NCBI GenBank assembly: GCA_902761645.1
Contig: CACWLF010000014.1
Span: forward strand, 1 to 34,565
DNA: 34,565 nucleotides
Direction of reading: 5' to 3'
Origin: an uncultured Aeromonadales bacterium
GTDB lineage: Bacteria; Pseudomonadota; Gammaproteobacteria; Enterobacterales; Succinivibrionaceae
Part shown: positions 8,569 to 19,091 of the stretch, piece after piece
How the letters are laid out: each line of letters begins with the position of its first letter
Position numbering within the stretch: position 1 is the first letter of the stretch
Position numbers and translations under genes: made by a program
The notes under the pieces: generated by a model
Seen by the model: only the letters and a program-made list of their open reading frames with translations
Told to the model about the DNA's origin: nothing
Databases searched by the model: none

Positions 8569-11500
8569 TAACTGATGCCTCCGCTATCAACAGCCTCTGC
8601 TGCCATTTTTCTGGACTCTTCATCATCATTCCTTACATGCGCCGTGATAACAGCGTTCATCATCTGAGGTTTGCCGTCATGTGATTCATCGGAAACGGAA
8701 GAACCGCATATTCTGCTGTAAATTTTTTCTGCCAGTTTCTGCACGGTCGGATTATCCTGAAACATCATTACTGAAAGTTTTGTTCCGGTTTTCCTTTCTA
8801 TGCTTACAATAAGTTCCATCGCCATAAGAGAATCAAGTCCGAGATTTCTAAGATCCTGATCTTTGCTGATTTGATCCGAACCGAGTCCCATTGTTTCGGC
8901 AATATCGGATATAAGAGTTTCTGTAATCAGTCTGACAGCTTCATCCTTTGATTTACCTTCAAGCAGTTTAAGAATGCTTTCTGAATCTGAATTTTTATGT
9001 CCGTGATTTTCTAGACGAACAAGATCGTGCAGTCTTGACGGAACTCTTCCTATCGTTTCCGTAACATCGGACCAGTTAATATCGGCACATACATGGATTC
9101 CCCCGCGCGATAGCACATCTGGTAAAATACGAAGTGCCTCGGAACTTTTCAGCGAACCGGCGCCCATTACTGATTCAAGTGATTTTTTTACAGTCTGATT
9201 GGCGGTAAGATATCCTGTATCAGCAATCGGTCCCCACTCGATGCAGGCAGCCGGCAATCCTTCCTTCAGACGTCTTGCAGTCAGGCCTTCGAGACCGCTG
9301 TTGGCGGCAACATAATTTGCCTGACCGATATTTCCTATTGCAACAGCAACAGATGAGTACAGTACAAAGAATTTAAGATTTTCGTTCTTTGATATTTCAT
9401 GAAGATTCAAAGCCCCCTGCAGTTTAGGACCCAGTACTTTTTCATATACAGCCCCGGTGATATTATTCAGCATGGTATCTGCAAATACTGCGGCGGCATG
9501 GATTATTCCATCAATATGAATTCCATTGTTTTTTAATTTATCCCATAAAGCCGAAACAGCAGTGAAATCTGAAACATCACAGTTTTCTACAATAATCTCA
9601 ATACTCTGATCTTTCGACAGTTTTTCAATTCTGCTGAAAACTTCAGGATCCCTGACACCGTTTCTTGAAACAAGTACAACCTTTCTTACTCCTTCCGATA
9701 TCAGATATTCAGCTGTGGCAAAACCAAAACCTCCGGTTCCCCCGGTTACAAGCCAGGTATCATCATGACTGAAAACCGAAGATTCCCTATCAGATGAAGT
9801 TGCGGAATCCGCATCAGCCGTGCAGGAAATACCATTATCCATGGATAAAGCATTACATTCTTTTGTATTATCTTCAGCACAGCCGGTGAAACTGCTCTTC
9901 CGCAGTACCGGAAGATCATCCAAATCAATAATGATTTTTCCGATATGACCGCCGTGCTGCATAAGTCTGAAAGCATCAACCACGTTGACTGACTTAAATA
10001 CAGTAAACGGAAGCGGACTGAATTTTCCATCGACAAAAGATGAGATAACATCATGGAAAACCTTTTTTGCTCTTTCAGGATAGATTTTGAAAAGCTGATC
10101 GGCATCCACTGCAAAATAGGTGATATTTTCCTTAAGCACACGCAGTCCGATTTCAGTATTCTCAACAAAATCACGTTTTCCCAGTTCAATAAAGCGACCG
10201 AAAGGTTTCAGAACACTCATGCTTAACCGCATGGCTTCTCCGGAAAGACAGTTAAGACATATATCAACACCGTCGCCTTCGGTATCAGACAGGATCTGAT
10301 CCCTGAAATCCAAAGTTCGGGAATTATAAATGTGCCGGACACCGAGCATGCCAAGGAAATCCCGTTTGGCGGAATTACCGGCCGTAGCATACACCTCAAG
10401 TCCGAGGTACGAAGCAATCTGAATTGCGGCAATACCCACGCCGCCTGCCGCACCGTGGATCAGAATTCTTTCACCTTTTTCAGCATGTGCAAGTCCGTGT
10501 ATTGCATACCATGCGGTAAAGAATACTATAGGCACTGTTGCGGCTGAATAATATGACCAGTTCTTTGGAATTGCTGCAATTGCATATTCCGGCACAACAA
10601 GTCTGCCGGAAAAACATGCCGAACCGAAACCAAGCACACGATCACCTGTTCTGTAATCCCTGACGTCACTGCCGATACCTGTAACAACTCCGGTAAATTC
10701 CAAACCAAGAGACGGTCCTGAATACCCTTTTTCAAGAACATCGTCCGGAACAAGTCCCATCGTCATCATAATATCTCTGAAATTTAAACCTGCAGCCTTT
10801 ACGGAAACTTCAACGTCATGAGGTTTTAACTCGGTATGTTCCCGGTTCTTCCAGCATAAATTTTTCAATCTGCCAGGCTGAGAATAATCCAGATAAACTG
10901 AATTGCCCTGATGATTCTTTTCAAAATTACGTTCTGTTTTTTCAGAGACCTTGCTGCCGGTCTGACCAGCTGATAAGGAAATTCCGCTGCCTTCAGAATC
11001 ATATACATCACAGTCATGTTCATCTGACGAATTCAGTTTTACTGCAATAGAACCGTTTGATGTTAAAACAAGTTCATCTAATGATGAAGGAATCGTCAGT
11101 TCATATACAAGACTGTCCGTCAGAAGTTTTATGTTTTCAGATAATTTACCTGCTGGATCAACCGATAAATCCAGATTTCTGATCCTCAAATCTGAGAATT
11201 CGTTGGCAATCACTCTGGTCAATCCGATCAGAGCCGTCTGCTGCGGTATAATTAATGCGTTTGAAGCAGGTAAAACAGAACCGTTTACAGTTAAAACCAC
11301 AAGCGAAACATTATGTGTATTTTTCCTTATTATCCTGCTTAATTCAGTTATATGCTGGGCATATTCACTTACAGACGAACTGTCGTCATCAGAATATTCA
11401 TTGCTTCTGGTATCAGCCCCGGATCCGAAAATTATTTTTTTCAATTCTCCGCCGAATTTATCGAGTCCGCAGTCGGACAGATAAATTACTGTGTCATAGT

Positions 11501-14500
11501 CATTGAAATCCGATACAGACTGATAATCAGCGAGGTAATCACATCTGATACCGCATGCAGCCAGTTTATTCAGTACAGATGCAGTAAACTGCTGTCCGTG
11601 TGACACATCGGTCTCAGTATTTCCTTTTGTCTCGCAAATAAATGCAATACGATGTTTTTCAGAACACTGCTGCAGTTTTTCTGCAAACAAGTTATCGGAA
11701 CTTTCATTTTGAACAGCAAGAAGCATCATAAGTCCGCCGTTATAATTTCCTGCCGCAGACTCGCGATAAATCTCAACATCGCCAAAACATCCGTTTAAAA
11801 GAGATTTCCAGTACACCGGTGATTTCAGCCGTGAACAGCTGTCATTCTCAGAAGAAGATGATTCATTTGAAGTTCGCCACCATAATGGATTGATTCCGCT
11901 GCATAAATTTGCCGACCAGTCATTAAATCTTTCAATAACCGCAATCATTCCCGACGCCGACAAATATTTTTTAAGATTTTTAACGGCAATAAAATGATTT
12001 GAAGTTCCATGAAGCAGAGATTCAACAAGAATCAGATCGAAAACCTTCTCCCGATCATGCATGGAATCTTTAAAATCAATTGATAAATCATCAATTTTCA
12101 ATTCAGCTGTCAGTTCTTTTCCGTTAGATACAGAAGCATCGCTGTTCGATAAAGAAGCATAAACAACTTCAAATTTATCCGAAAAAAGGGGTTCCTGCAT
12201 AATTTCATGCAGGATTCCCTTGTCGGAGTAAAGATCCAATATCCTTAATTTCTTATTATTAAATACAGGAACAAGATTAATGAGATAAGCAATTAAATTT
12301 CTAACTGCCATCCTCATGCCTAAATACAGAATTGAACCATTGTCAGCAGTATAATTCTGCAAATCGGAAATCAAAGCCGACATTCTGCCGGATTTTGTAC
12401 AGGAAGACAGAAGTTCAGGAAGCGCCTGTCCAATGCGGTAAAGAGGAAGCAGATGGGGAAGAGCTTCGGCACGGAGACTGTAGGCATAACGAACAATATC
12501 GTCCCCTCTTTCCAGTTCTGTTTCCTTGTCGGAAACCGCAACAGTATAGATACCGTGATCTTCAGAAATTAAATTATGCTTAATCAGTACATCGGCAAGA
12601 TAATAGAACAGGGATAATGACTGCTCATTAACGGCATCCAGTCCGAAACTTAACTGTTTGATTTTATACAAATCATAGTCTGACTGATCAGTTACGCTAC
12701 GGTTATTTTTCCATGCAATATCCTTAAATGCCTCATAAGCGTAGGAAAGTACGGAATGCTCGGATAAAGGCAGAATTTCACTGAACCACTGTTTACGAGA
12801 ATTTATATAATTTTCTGCAGTTTCATCACCTGTTTTCAGAGATGACTCAAGTTCATCAAGAACATCTTTTGCTGATATTTCCGGTAAAATGCCGCAGCAG
12901 CAATGACGTATTTCATCAGCCCTATACTGCCAGCGGGAAATATTCCGATTCCGCATGTTTCCGGTTTTATCCGAATATCCAGGAGTTTTCTTGAAACGAC
13001 AGTTTTCGAGTATACCGACACATTCATCCGATTCATTGAAAAGCATAAAATCAGCAAGAATACTGCGCGCTCCAACCTTCTTTACAGATGCGATGATGTA
13101 TGAAATCCGCGAATTTTTTACTATGGAGATCCTGCCGAATTTTACAGGCAGAAATATTTCCTTTTCCGGATTCAATTCGCTCAATGCGAGCAGAGACTGG
13201 AATCCGGCATCAATAACTCCGGGATGAATAATATAATCATGGTAATCGGCGCACACATATCCGGAATTTCCGAATTTTTGCAGTGAGCCAGAATCAATGT
13301 ATGTTTTGAGATAATTTTCAGTTACCTCAATTTTTTCCACTAAAGAGAACTGCTCGCCGAAATTCAGACCAACTTTTGCGGTTAATGAATAAAGTTCATC
13401 ATGAGTTACCGTTTTAAGTACGGTCTGCTCCCTGTGACCTGTGAATTTTTCACTCTGGTCTGTCTGCAGAGCACTGCCTGCAGGATTCACACGTCCGCTG
13501 ATATTGAGCAGCCATTCATCCTCTGACAGATAATCACGCGACGACAAGGTGATTTTCCTATAATCAGGCTGTACATGGATCTGAATATTCTTATAGCGGT
13601 TGCCGTTAAATACCAAAGGATTAAGAATATCAATGTATTCAATATTAAGACAGACACGGCGATCTGAATCCGGACCTTCACTATGAGCATCCGGCTTCTG
13701 TCCGCCGGACTGTTTGAAATCATTACTGTCAATCAGTGAAGCCGCTTCCAGAACAGTTTCAATATAATCAGCCGCGGCAAAAACACATTCATTTTCCACA
13801 ACATGATCCTGCAGCAGACGATATTTTGAAGGTTCAAGTATATTCTCCCAGGTAAACGGAGCAAGATTTCTGGTCCAACCCAGCAACGCAAAAATTCTGC
13901 GCTGTTCATCAGTTTTTTCAGATGTTGATTTATATATATAAAATTTCTGATCCCAAGGATAGGAAGGAAGTTGGATAAATTTTCCCTTAACCGGAAAAAA
14001 TACTCTGCGATCAGTCTGTTCACTTACCAGGTGACATTCCATAATAACCGAACTGATACGATTGATACCGTCGTTTTTAATAAGCAGTGTTGAACCTATT
14101 CTGGTATCGGCACCTGCCTTTTTACTCAGTTCTCTTAAATAACGCTGCAATATAGCGTTCGATCCTATTTCAATGAAATAATTATATCCGTCTGACAGCA
14201 GTTCTTTAACCGCCCCTGCAAAATTAACTGAATCTCTTATATTGTGCCACCAGTAATCATTATTCAACGACCGCTGCTCATCAACTTTTGAACCTGTCAC
14301 TGCCGAATAGAAAGCGACATGTTCCCGGGAAAACCCCTCATTACGATCTTCGGATTTTTCATCAGACAACCCGGCAAGTTCATGAAGAACATCATCTTTG
14401 ATACTTTCCATAAATTCACTGTGGAAAGGATAATCAACATTAAGATCTTTAAAGAAAATTCCCTGTTTTTCACATATAACGGACAATTTATCCAGTGAGT

Positions 14501-16652
14501 CGCGATCTCCTGATACAGTGATTCCTTCATCTGAATTGACAGCAGCAATGTTTAAAACCGGTCCGGCCGCACAGGAATTACCATGGTCTTCCGACAGCAG
14601 AGTTTCTCTTATTTCCAGGAATCGCCGCGGAGAAACTGAAACCGCAGCCATCCGTCCCATTCCTCTGGTTCTATCCTGCAGCAGGCTTCTCACGCAAATT
14701 ACCTTTACAGCTTCATCAATGTCTAGTTTTCCTGCAACATAGGCCGCGGCAATTTCTCCCATACTGTGACCTGCAGTTGCCTGCGGTACAATTCCCGACT
14801 TTTTAAGCAAATGACACAGTGAAACCTGAATTGCAAAAATCAGAGGCTGGGCGAACCTGGTATTCTGAATTATTTTTTCCTGCTCTTCTGCATTAAGTTT
14901 TTTCATCAGATCAGAAAGAGCAAAATCCAGATATTTTTCGATTTTGTCGGACAGCATGTCGAAACATTCCGCAAAACATGAATTTTCCTCATAAAGTCTG
15001 CGCCCCATGCCTGCGTACTGTGAACCGTTGCCGTTAAACACAAAGCAGATTTTATTGTAACTTTCAAAACACTCGGCAGAATACAAATTATCCTTTCTTC
15101 CACCGGCACTGTAATCTGCAAGAGCACTAACCTGCTCTTCGACAGTTCCTGTTACAGCAAGACGATAACGGTAAGGATCCCTGCTGAAAGAAGCGTTATA
15201 TAAAATGTCGTAATTATGCTCTCTGTCCTCCCTGGACATCATCCCGGCATAAAGGGAACACATCTGCTCAAGTGATTTTCTGCTTTTGGCACTTAAAAAC
15301 AAAGGCGGATTATCTTTCTGAACTGTAGCACTTTCTTTTAAGCTTTCAGTTCCTGATTTATCCGTACTGCAATAGTTCTGCAGAAGAACGTGTGCATTTG
15401 AACCGCCGAAACCGAATGAATTAACGCCGGCGCAATAGAATTTCTTAGGAGCAAAATCAATCCCGCTCTGATAACATTTCAGATTCAGATTATCAAAATC
15501 TATATCAGGATTAGGCTCGAATTCGAAAGGTATCCGCGGAATTGCACCGTGCTTAAGACAAACTATCGCTTTAATCAGACCGACAAGACCGGACATAGGT
15601 TCCATATGACCTACATTTGCCTTAACTGAGGTTATCGGTAACGGCATCATTCTGTTTCCTGCGTATACAGACGAAACGGCTTTAGCCTCTATCGGATCTC
15701 CAACCGGAGTTCCGGTTCCGTGAGTTTCGATAAAATCAATCTCATTTTCCTTTAATCCGCTTTGCTTCAGAACCGACCTCATCAATTCACTCTGAGCTTC
15801 AGCCGATGGTATGGTCAATCCGTTTTTTCTTGAACCGTCGGTATTGACACCGCTTCCCTTGATAACAGCATGAATCCGGTTGCCGTCCCTTACAGCATGA
15901 TCCAGAGGCTTTAACAGAAGGACCGCAACACCTTCAGCCCTCACATATCCGTTGGCTTTTTTATCAAAGGGGTAACATGTTCCTGTTGGAGAAAGCATTG
16001 ATGCCTTGCTGAAACCAATAAACGAATGAAAATCCTGCAGCATATGAGCACCGGCAACCAATGCACATGGCACCTCACTGTTTCTGATAGCCTGACAGGC
16101 ATGATGCAGTGCAACAAGAGATGACGAACAGGCAGTATCCAAAGATAATGAAGGTCCGTGAAGATCAAATACATACGAAATACGATTGGCCGCTATGCTT
16201 AAAGTATTGCCTGTCATTGTATGCGGAGTAATTGAAGCAGGATCACGCGCCGACTGAAGACCGTAATCAAGAGATGAAATACCGGTATATACACCGCATC
16301 CGGATCCCTTAATATTGCTTAAACTTATATTGGCATTTTCCAGACATTCGTAGGCCACTTCCAGAAGAAATCTCTGCTGAGGATCCATCCATTCGGCTTC
16401 CTTTGGAGAAATTCTGAAAAACTGTGCATCAAAGTCATAAACACCGTCAAGAATACCGGCCTTGAAGGTCACGCTTCTTCCCGGCACGGTTCGTTCGGAA
16501 TCCTGATAAAGTTCCGTTGCCCATCGCGATGCCGGAATTTCAGTAATGGCAGAATGACCGCTCTGCAATAAACGCCAGAAATCCTGTTCGGTTTTAACAC
16601 CGCCGGGAAATCTGAACGCCATGCCTATTACTGCAATATCCATATTACTCAT
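8568..16652 (-). CDS. Type I polyketide/fatty-acid synthase megasynthase (RkpA/WcbR-type), KS-AT-DH-MT-like-KR-like-ER-KR-ACP
   Basis: A single open frame of 2,694 residues. Domains in order: ketosynthase (1-425; Cys175 in DTACSSS, His311, His349); acyltransferase (about 535-860; Ser630 in GHSMGE); dehydratase hotdog (about 920-1215; His950, and Asp1148 in DAGFQ, with a non-standard HxxxNxxxxA motif); a methyltransferase-like region (about 1290-1620, with degenerate SAM loop LDLYSDKG near 1472); a probable structural pseudo-KR region (about 1650-1850); enoylreductase (about 1895-2225; GAAGGVG near 2068); ketoreductase (about 2290-2530; TGGTGGFG near 2306, Ser2434, Tyr2447); carrier domain with phosphopantetheine Ser2608 (GLDSLMA). 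No thioesterase is present. This predicts an iterative synthase making a reduced acyl chain, released by the adjacent oxoamine synthase. Confidence 0.93.
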   Translation of the reverse strand: MSNMDIAVIGMAFRFPGGVKTEQDFWRLLQSGHSAITEIPASRWATELYQDSERTVPGRSVTFKAGILDGVYDFDAQFFRISPKEAEWMDPQQRFLLEVAYECLENANISLSNIKGSGCGVYTGISSLDYGLQSARDPASITPHTMTGNTLSIAANRISYVFDLHGPSLSLDTACSSSLVALHHACQAIRNSEVPCALVAGAHMLQDFHSFIGFSKASMLSPTGTCYPFDKKANGYVRAEGVAVLLLKPLDHAVRDGNRIHAVIKGSGVNTDGSRKNGLTIPSAEAQSELMRSVLKQSGLKENEIDFIETHGTGTPVGDPIEAKAVSSVYAGNRMMPLPITSVKANVGHMEPMSGLVGLIKAIVCLKHGAIPRIPFEFEPNPDIDFDNLNLKCYQSGIDFAPKKFYCAGVNSFGFGGSNAHVLLQNYCSTDKSGTESLKESATVQKDNPPLFLSAKSRKSLEQMCSLYAGMMSREDREHNYDILYNASFSRDPYRYRLAVTGTVEEQVSALADYSAGGRKDNLYSAECFESYNKICFVFNGNGSQYAGMGRRLYEENSCFAECFDMLSDKIEKYLDFALSDLMKKLNAEEQEKIIQNTRFAQPLIFAIQVSLCHLLKKSGIVPQATAGHSMGEIAAAYVAGKLDIDEAVKVICVRSLLQDRTRGMGRMAAVSVSPRRFLEIRETLLSEDHGNSCAAGPVLNIAAVNSDEGITVSGDRDSLDKLSVICEKQGIFFKDLNVDYPFHSEFMESIKDDVLHELAGLSDEKSEDRNEGFSREHVAFYSAVTGSKVDEQRSLNNDYWWHNIRDSVNFAGAVKELLSDGYNYFIEIGSNAILQRYLRELSKKAGADTRIGSTLLIKNDGINRISSVIMECHLVSEQTDRRVFFPVKGKFIQLPSYPWDQKFYIYKSTSEKTDEQRRIFALLGWTRNLAPFTWENILEPSKYRLLQDHVVENECVFAAADYIETVLEAASLIDSNDFKQSGGQKPDAHSEGPDSDRRVCLNIEYIDILNPLVFNGNRYKNIQIHVQPDYRKITLSSRDYLSEDEWLLNISGRVNPAGSALQTDQSEKFTGHREQTVLKTVTHDELYSLTAKVGLNFGEQFSLVEKIEVTENYLKTYIDSGSLQKFGNSGYVCADYHDYIIHPGVIDAGFQSLLALSELNPEKEIFLPVKFGRISIVKNSRISYIIASVKKVGARSILADFMLFNESDECVGILENCRFKKTPGYSDKTGNMRNRNISRWQYRADEIRHCCCGILPEISAKDVLDELESSLKTGDETAENYINSRKQWFSEILPLSEHSVLSYAYEAFKDIAWKNNRSVTDQSDYDLYKIKQLSFGLDAVNEQSLSLFYYLADVLIKHNLISEDHGIYTVAVSDKETELERGDDIVRYAYSLRAEALPHLLPLYRIGQALPELLSSCTKSGRMSALISDLQNYTADNGSILYLGMRMAVRNLIAYLINLVPVFNNKKLRILDLYSDKGILHEIMQEPLFSDKFEVVYASLSNSDASVSNGKELTAELKIDDLSIDFKDSMHDREKVFDLILVESLLHGTSNHFIAVKNLKKYLSASGMIAVIERFNDWSANLCSGINPLWWRTSNESSSSENDSCSRLKSPVYWKSLLNGCFGDVEIYRESAAGNYNGGLMMLLAVQNESSDNLFAEKLQQCSEKHRIAFICETKGNTETDVSHGQQFTASVLNKLAACGIRCDYLADYQSVSDFNDYDTVIYLSDCGLDKFGGELKKIIFGSGADTRSNEYSDDDSSSVSEYAQHITELSRIIRKNTHNVSLVVLTVNGSVLPASNALIIPQQTALIGLTRVIANEFSDLRIRNLDLSVDPAGKLSENIKLLTDSLVYELTIPSSLDELVLTSNGSIAVKLNSSDEHDCDVYDSEGSGISLSAGQTGSKVSEKTERNFEKNHQGNSVYLDYSQPGRLKNLCWKNREHTELKPHDVEVSVKAAGLNFRDIMMTMGLVPDDVLEKGYSGPSLGLEFTGVVTGIGSDVRDYRTGDRVLGFGSACFSGRLVVPEYAIAAIPKNWSYYSAATVPIVFFTAWYAIHGLAHAEKGERILIHGAAGGVGIAAIQIASYLGLEVYATAGNSAKRDFLGMLGVRHIYNSRTLDFRDQILSDTEGDGVDICLNCLSGEAMRLSMSVLKPFGRFIELGKRDFVENTEIGLRVLKENITYFAVDADQLFKIYPERAKKVFHDVISSFVDGKFSPLPFTVFKSVNVVDAFRLMQHGGHIGKIIIDLDDLPVLRKSSFTGCAEDNTKECNALSMDNGISCTADADSATSSDRESSVFSHDDTWLVTGGTGGFGFATAEYLISEGVRKVVLVSRNGVRDPEVFSRIEKLSKDQSIEIIVENCDVSDFTAVSALWDKLKNNGIHIDGIIHAAAVFADTMLNNITGAVYEKVLGPKLQGALNLHEISKNENLKFFVLYSSVAVAIGNIGQANYVAANSGLEGLTARRLKEGLPAACIEWGPIADTGYLTANQTVKKSLESVMGAGSLKSSEALRILPDVLSRGGIHVCADINWSDVTETIGRVPSRLHDLVRLENHGHKNSDSESILKLLEGKSKDEAVRLITETLISDIAETMGLGSDQISKDQDLRNLGLDSLMAMELIVSIERKTGTKLSVMMFQDNPTVQKLAEKIYSRICGSSVSDESHDGKPQMMNAVITAHVRNDDEESRKMAAEAVDSGGIS

Positions 16653-16699
16653 TAAAATATTTCAGCCAACTATATTTCTGTAAAAATTTTCAGTTAAAA

Positions 16700-17938
16700 C
16701 TATCTAAGCCACAAACCTCTGGTATCAATCAGTTTCTGATCTTCGCGGAATACAGGTTTCACAGCTTTGAATTCCTTATGATCCACAAGCAGCAGGACAA
16801 TATCAGCTTTCAAAGCCTCCTCCAATGAAACCAGTGAAATATCAAGCCCTTGAAGATTTGCCGGAAGTTCACTTATATTCGGCTCTACAGCGAGAACAGA
16901 ACCCGGAAATTCCCCGGCGAGATCCCGTGTTATATAAACAGAAGGACTTTCGCGCAAATCATCAATATCAGGTTTAAATGCCAAACCAAGACATGCAATT
17001 TTGAATGATTTGCCGTATAAATCGGCAGCAGCCTTTCTGACCTGCTCCTTCACCCATTCAGGCTTATTGTCATTAATGTGTCTTGCCATATTAATAATCT
17101 GAGCTTCCTTCGGAGTTTTGCTGACAATAAACCAAGGATCAACTGCAATACAATGACCCCCAACTCCCGGACCCGGATTTAAAATATTAACGCGCGGATG
17201 ACGATTCGCCAGGGAAATAAGTTCCCATACATCTATATCAAGTCTGTCGCAGATCAGTGACAGTTCATTGGCAAATGCTATGTTTACATCACGGAAAGCA
17301 TTTTCAGTAAGTTTTGACATTTCGCCGGTTCTTGCATTAGTCTGAAGAAGTTCGCCCTTTACAAAAATTCCGTAGATTTCCGCAGCCTTCCGGGCAGATA
17401 TTTTGTTAATGCCGCCGATTATTCTGTCATTGTTAGCTAATTCATTCAGGGTATTCCCTGCAAGAACTCTCTCAGGACAGTATGCAAGATAAACATCGCA
17501 ATCCTCGCTGGACTCTGTGGCAACATTGAGCTCCGGACGCATTCCTCTGATTATGGCAGCCACTCTTTCAGTGGTACCAACCGGGGATGTCGATTCCAGA
17601 ATCACTGTATTGCCTCTGCGTATATATGGTGCAATTTCCTTTGCGGCGGCATCTACATAACTTAAATCAGGTTCATGATCACCTATAAAAGGTGTTGGCA
17701 CGCATATAATATATCCATCAGCTTCACATGCCTTATCAGATACTTTCAAATGCCCACTTTCAACAACAGACTTTACAATTTCTCCAAGGCCAGGCTCAAT
17801 GATATGAATTTTGCCTTGATTAATAATATCTATAGTATTCTGGTTCACCTCAACACCATTTACCAAAACTCCGTTGGATGCGAATACAGCCGCTGTCGGC
17901 AATCCTATATAACCCAGACCGCAAATACAAAGTTTCAT
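16700..17938 (-). CDS. wecC: UDP-N-acetyl-D-mannosamine dehydrogenase (WecC-like)
   Basis: A 412-residue UDP-sugar dehydrogenase. The NAD-binding N-terminus is CICGLGYIGLPTAAVFASNG. A central VILESTSPVGTTE motif, the catalytic Cys263 in GPGVGGHCIAVDPWF, and the C-terminal UDP-binding LGLAFKPDIDDLRESPS are all present. It oxidises UDP-ManNAc twice to UDP-ManNAcA. The GHCIAVDPWF form of the active site is typical of WecC/CapL-type rather than UDP-glucose dehydrogenases. It sits 28 bases after the wecB-like gene, so the two should provide ManNAcA for the capsule repeat unit. 47 bases separate it from the PKS gene. Confidence 0.92.
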   Translation of the reverse strand: MKLCICGLGYIGLPTAAVFASNGVLVNGVEVNQNTIDIINQGKIHIIEPGLGEIVKSVVESGHLKVSDKACEADGYIICVPTPFIGDHEPDLSYVDAAAKEIAPYIRRGNTVILESTSPVGTTERVAAIIRGMRPELNVATESSEDCDVYLAYCPERVLAGNTLNELANNDRIIGGINKISARKAAEIYGIFVKGELLQTNARTGEMSKLTENAFRDVNIAFANELSLICDRLDIDVWELISLANRHPRVNILNPGPGVGGHCIAVDPWFIVSKTPKEAQIINMARHINDNKPEWVKEQVRKAAADLYGKSFKIACLGLAFKPDIDDLRESPSVYITRDLAGEFPGSVLAVEPNISELPANLQGLDISLVSLEEALKADIVLLLVDHKEFKAVKPVFREDQKLIDTRGLWLR

Positions 17939-17966
17939 CAGTTAATTCCGTAAATACCTATACACA

Positions 17967-19091
17967 CTAAATCTGCAGATCAAATTTTAATATTGCAGTC
18001 ACAATTCTTTCTGCAGAATGTCCATGTCCGTATGGATTCTGTGCTTTTGACATCTGCAAATAAACATCTTCATTGCTTAGAAGTTCGGAAACACCTGCAA
18101 TGATTGAATCAGCCTTAACGCCAACCAATCGAGCACTCCCTGTTTTTATCCCCTCCGGGCGTTCTGTATAGTTTCTCATTACAAGAACCGGTTTTCCCAG
18201 CGCAGGAGCTTCTTCCTGAATTCCTCCGGAGTCGGTCAGCACAAGGTAGGAACTGTTGAGCAGCGACTGAAAATGCAGGTAAGACTGAGGAGGCAAAAGA
18301 AGAATGTTGGATTGGCTGCTTAAATATTTTCTTACAGGAGTCTGAACATTAGGATTCAGATGAACAGGATAAACAAACAGACAATCGGTGTAGCGAACAG
18401 CAAGTTCATTGATGGCCATGCAGATTTCTTCAAAACCACGACCGAAATTCTCTCTTCGATGACCTGTAATCAAAATAATACGTTTACCTTCATTGATTGC
18501 TTTTTTTACCGATTCATTAAGATACTGAGGCTTATCCTTTAAAAAATCTCTTACCCAAAGCAAAGCGTCAATTACAGTATTTCCCGTAATAAAGGCATTA
18601 TCAGGATCGATCCCCTCACGGATTAAATTTGCATAAGCGCTTCTCGTTGGAGCAAAATGCAAATCGGCAACACGGGTTACGATCTCACGATTGGTTTCTT
18701 CAGGGAAAGGAGCATTTTTGTTAAAACTTCGTAAACCAGCCTCAACATGCGCAATTTTTATATTTTTATAAAAGGCGCACATTGCACTTACCATCACAGT
18801 AGTCGTATCCCCCTGAATAACAACCCAATCCGGAGCATATTCATTCAAAATCTGATCCACCGCAGTAAACAATTTAGCTGAAAGTGATGCAAGAGTCTGA
18901 TTGGGGCTCATGATATCCAATGAAATATCAGGCACCAGCTGGAAATCTGCAAATGTTTCCTCTATCATCTGCTTATGCTGTCCGGAATTGCAAAGTACAG
19001 TTTCGATCTCTGGATACTTCTTCAATTCCCTTACAATCGGAGCTACCTTTATTGCCTCCGGTCTTGTACCTGCAATAACTAGAATTTTCAT
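17967..19091 (-). CDS. wecB: UDP-N-acetylglucosamine 2-epimerase, non-hydrolysing (WecB-like)
   Basis: A 374-residue GT-B-fold epimerase starting MKILVIAGTRPEAIKVAPIV, with HVEAGLRSFNK, PEETNR, ITGHRREN and the UDP-binding TDSGGIQEEAPALGKPVLVMR motif all intact. It converts UDP-GlcNAc to UDP-ManNAc, the substrate of the next gene. I place the start at the ATG at 19091, matching the usual family N-terminus; an in-frame TTG at 19109 would add six residues. Neither has a clear Shine-Dalgarno element. This is the first gene of the capsule operon in the window, and the AT-rich gap upstream should hold its promoter. Confidence 0.92.
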   Translation of the reverse strand: MKILVIAGTRPEAIKVAPIVRELKKYPEIETVLCNSGQHKQMIEETFADFQLVPDISLDIMSPNQTLASLSAKLFTAVDQILNEYAPDWVVIQGDTTTVMVSAMCAFYKNIKIAHVEAGLRSFNKNAPFPEETNREIVTRVADLHFAPTRSAYANLIREGIDPDNAFITGNTVIDALLWVRDFLKDKPQYLNESVKKAINEGKRIILITGHRRENFGRGFEEICMAINELAVRYTDCLFVYPVHLNPNVQTPVRKYLSSQSNILLLPPQSYLHFQSLLNSSYLVLTDSGGIQEEAPALGKPVLVMRNYTERPEGIKTGSARLVGVKADSIIAGVSELLSNEDVYLQMSKAQNPYGHGHSAERIVTAILKFDLQI

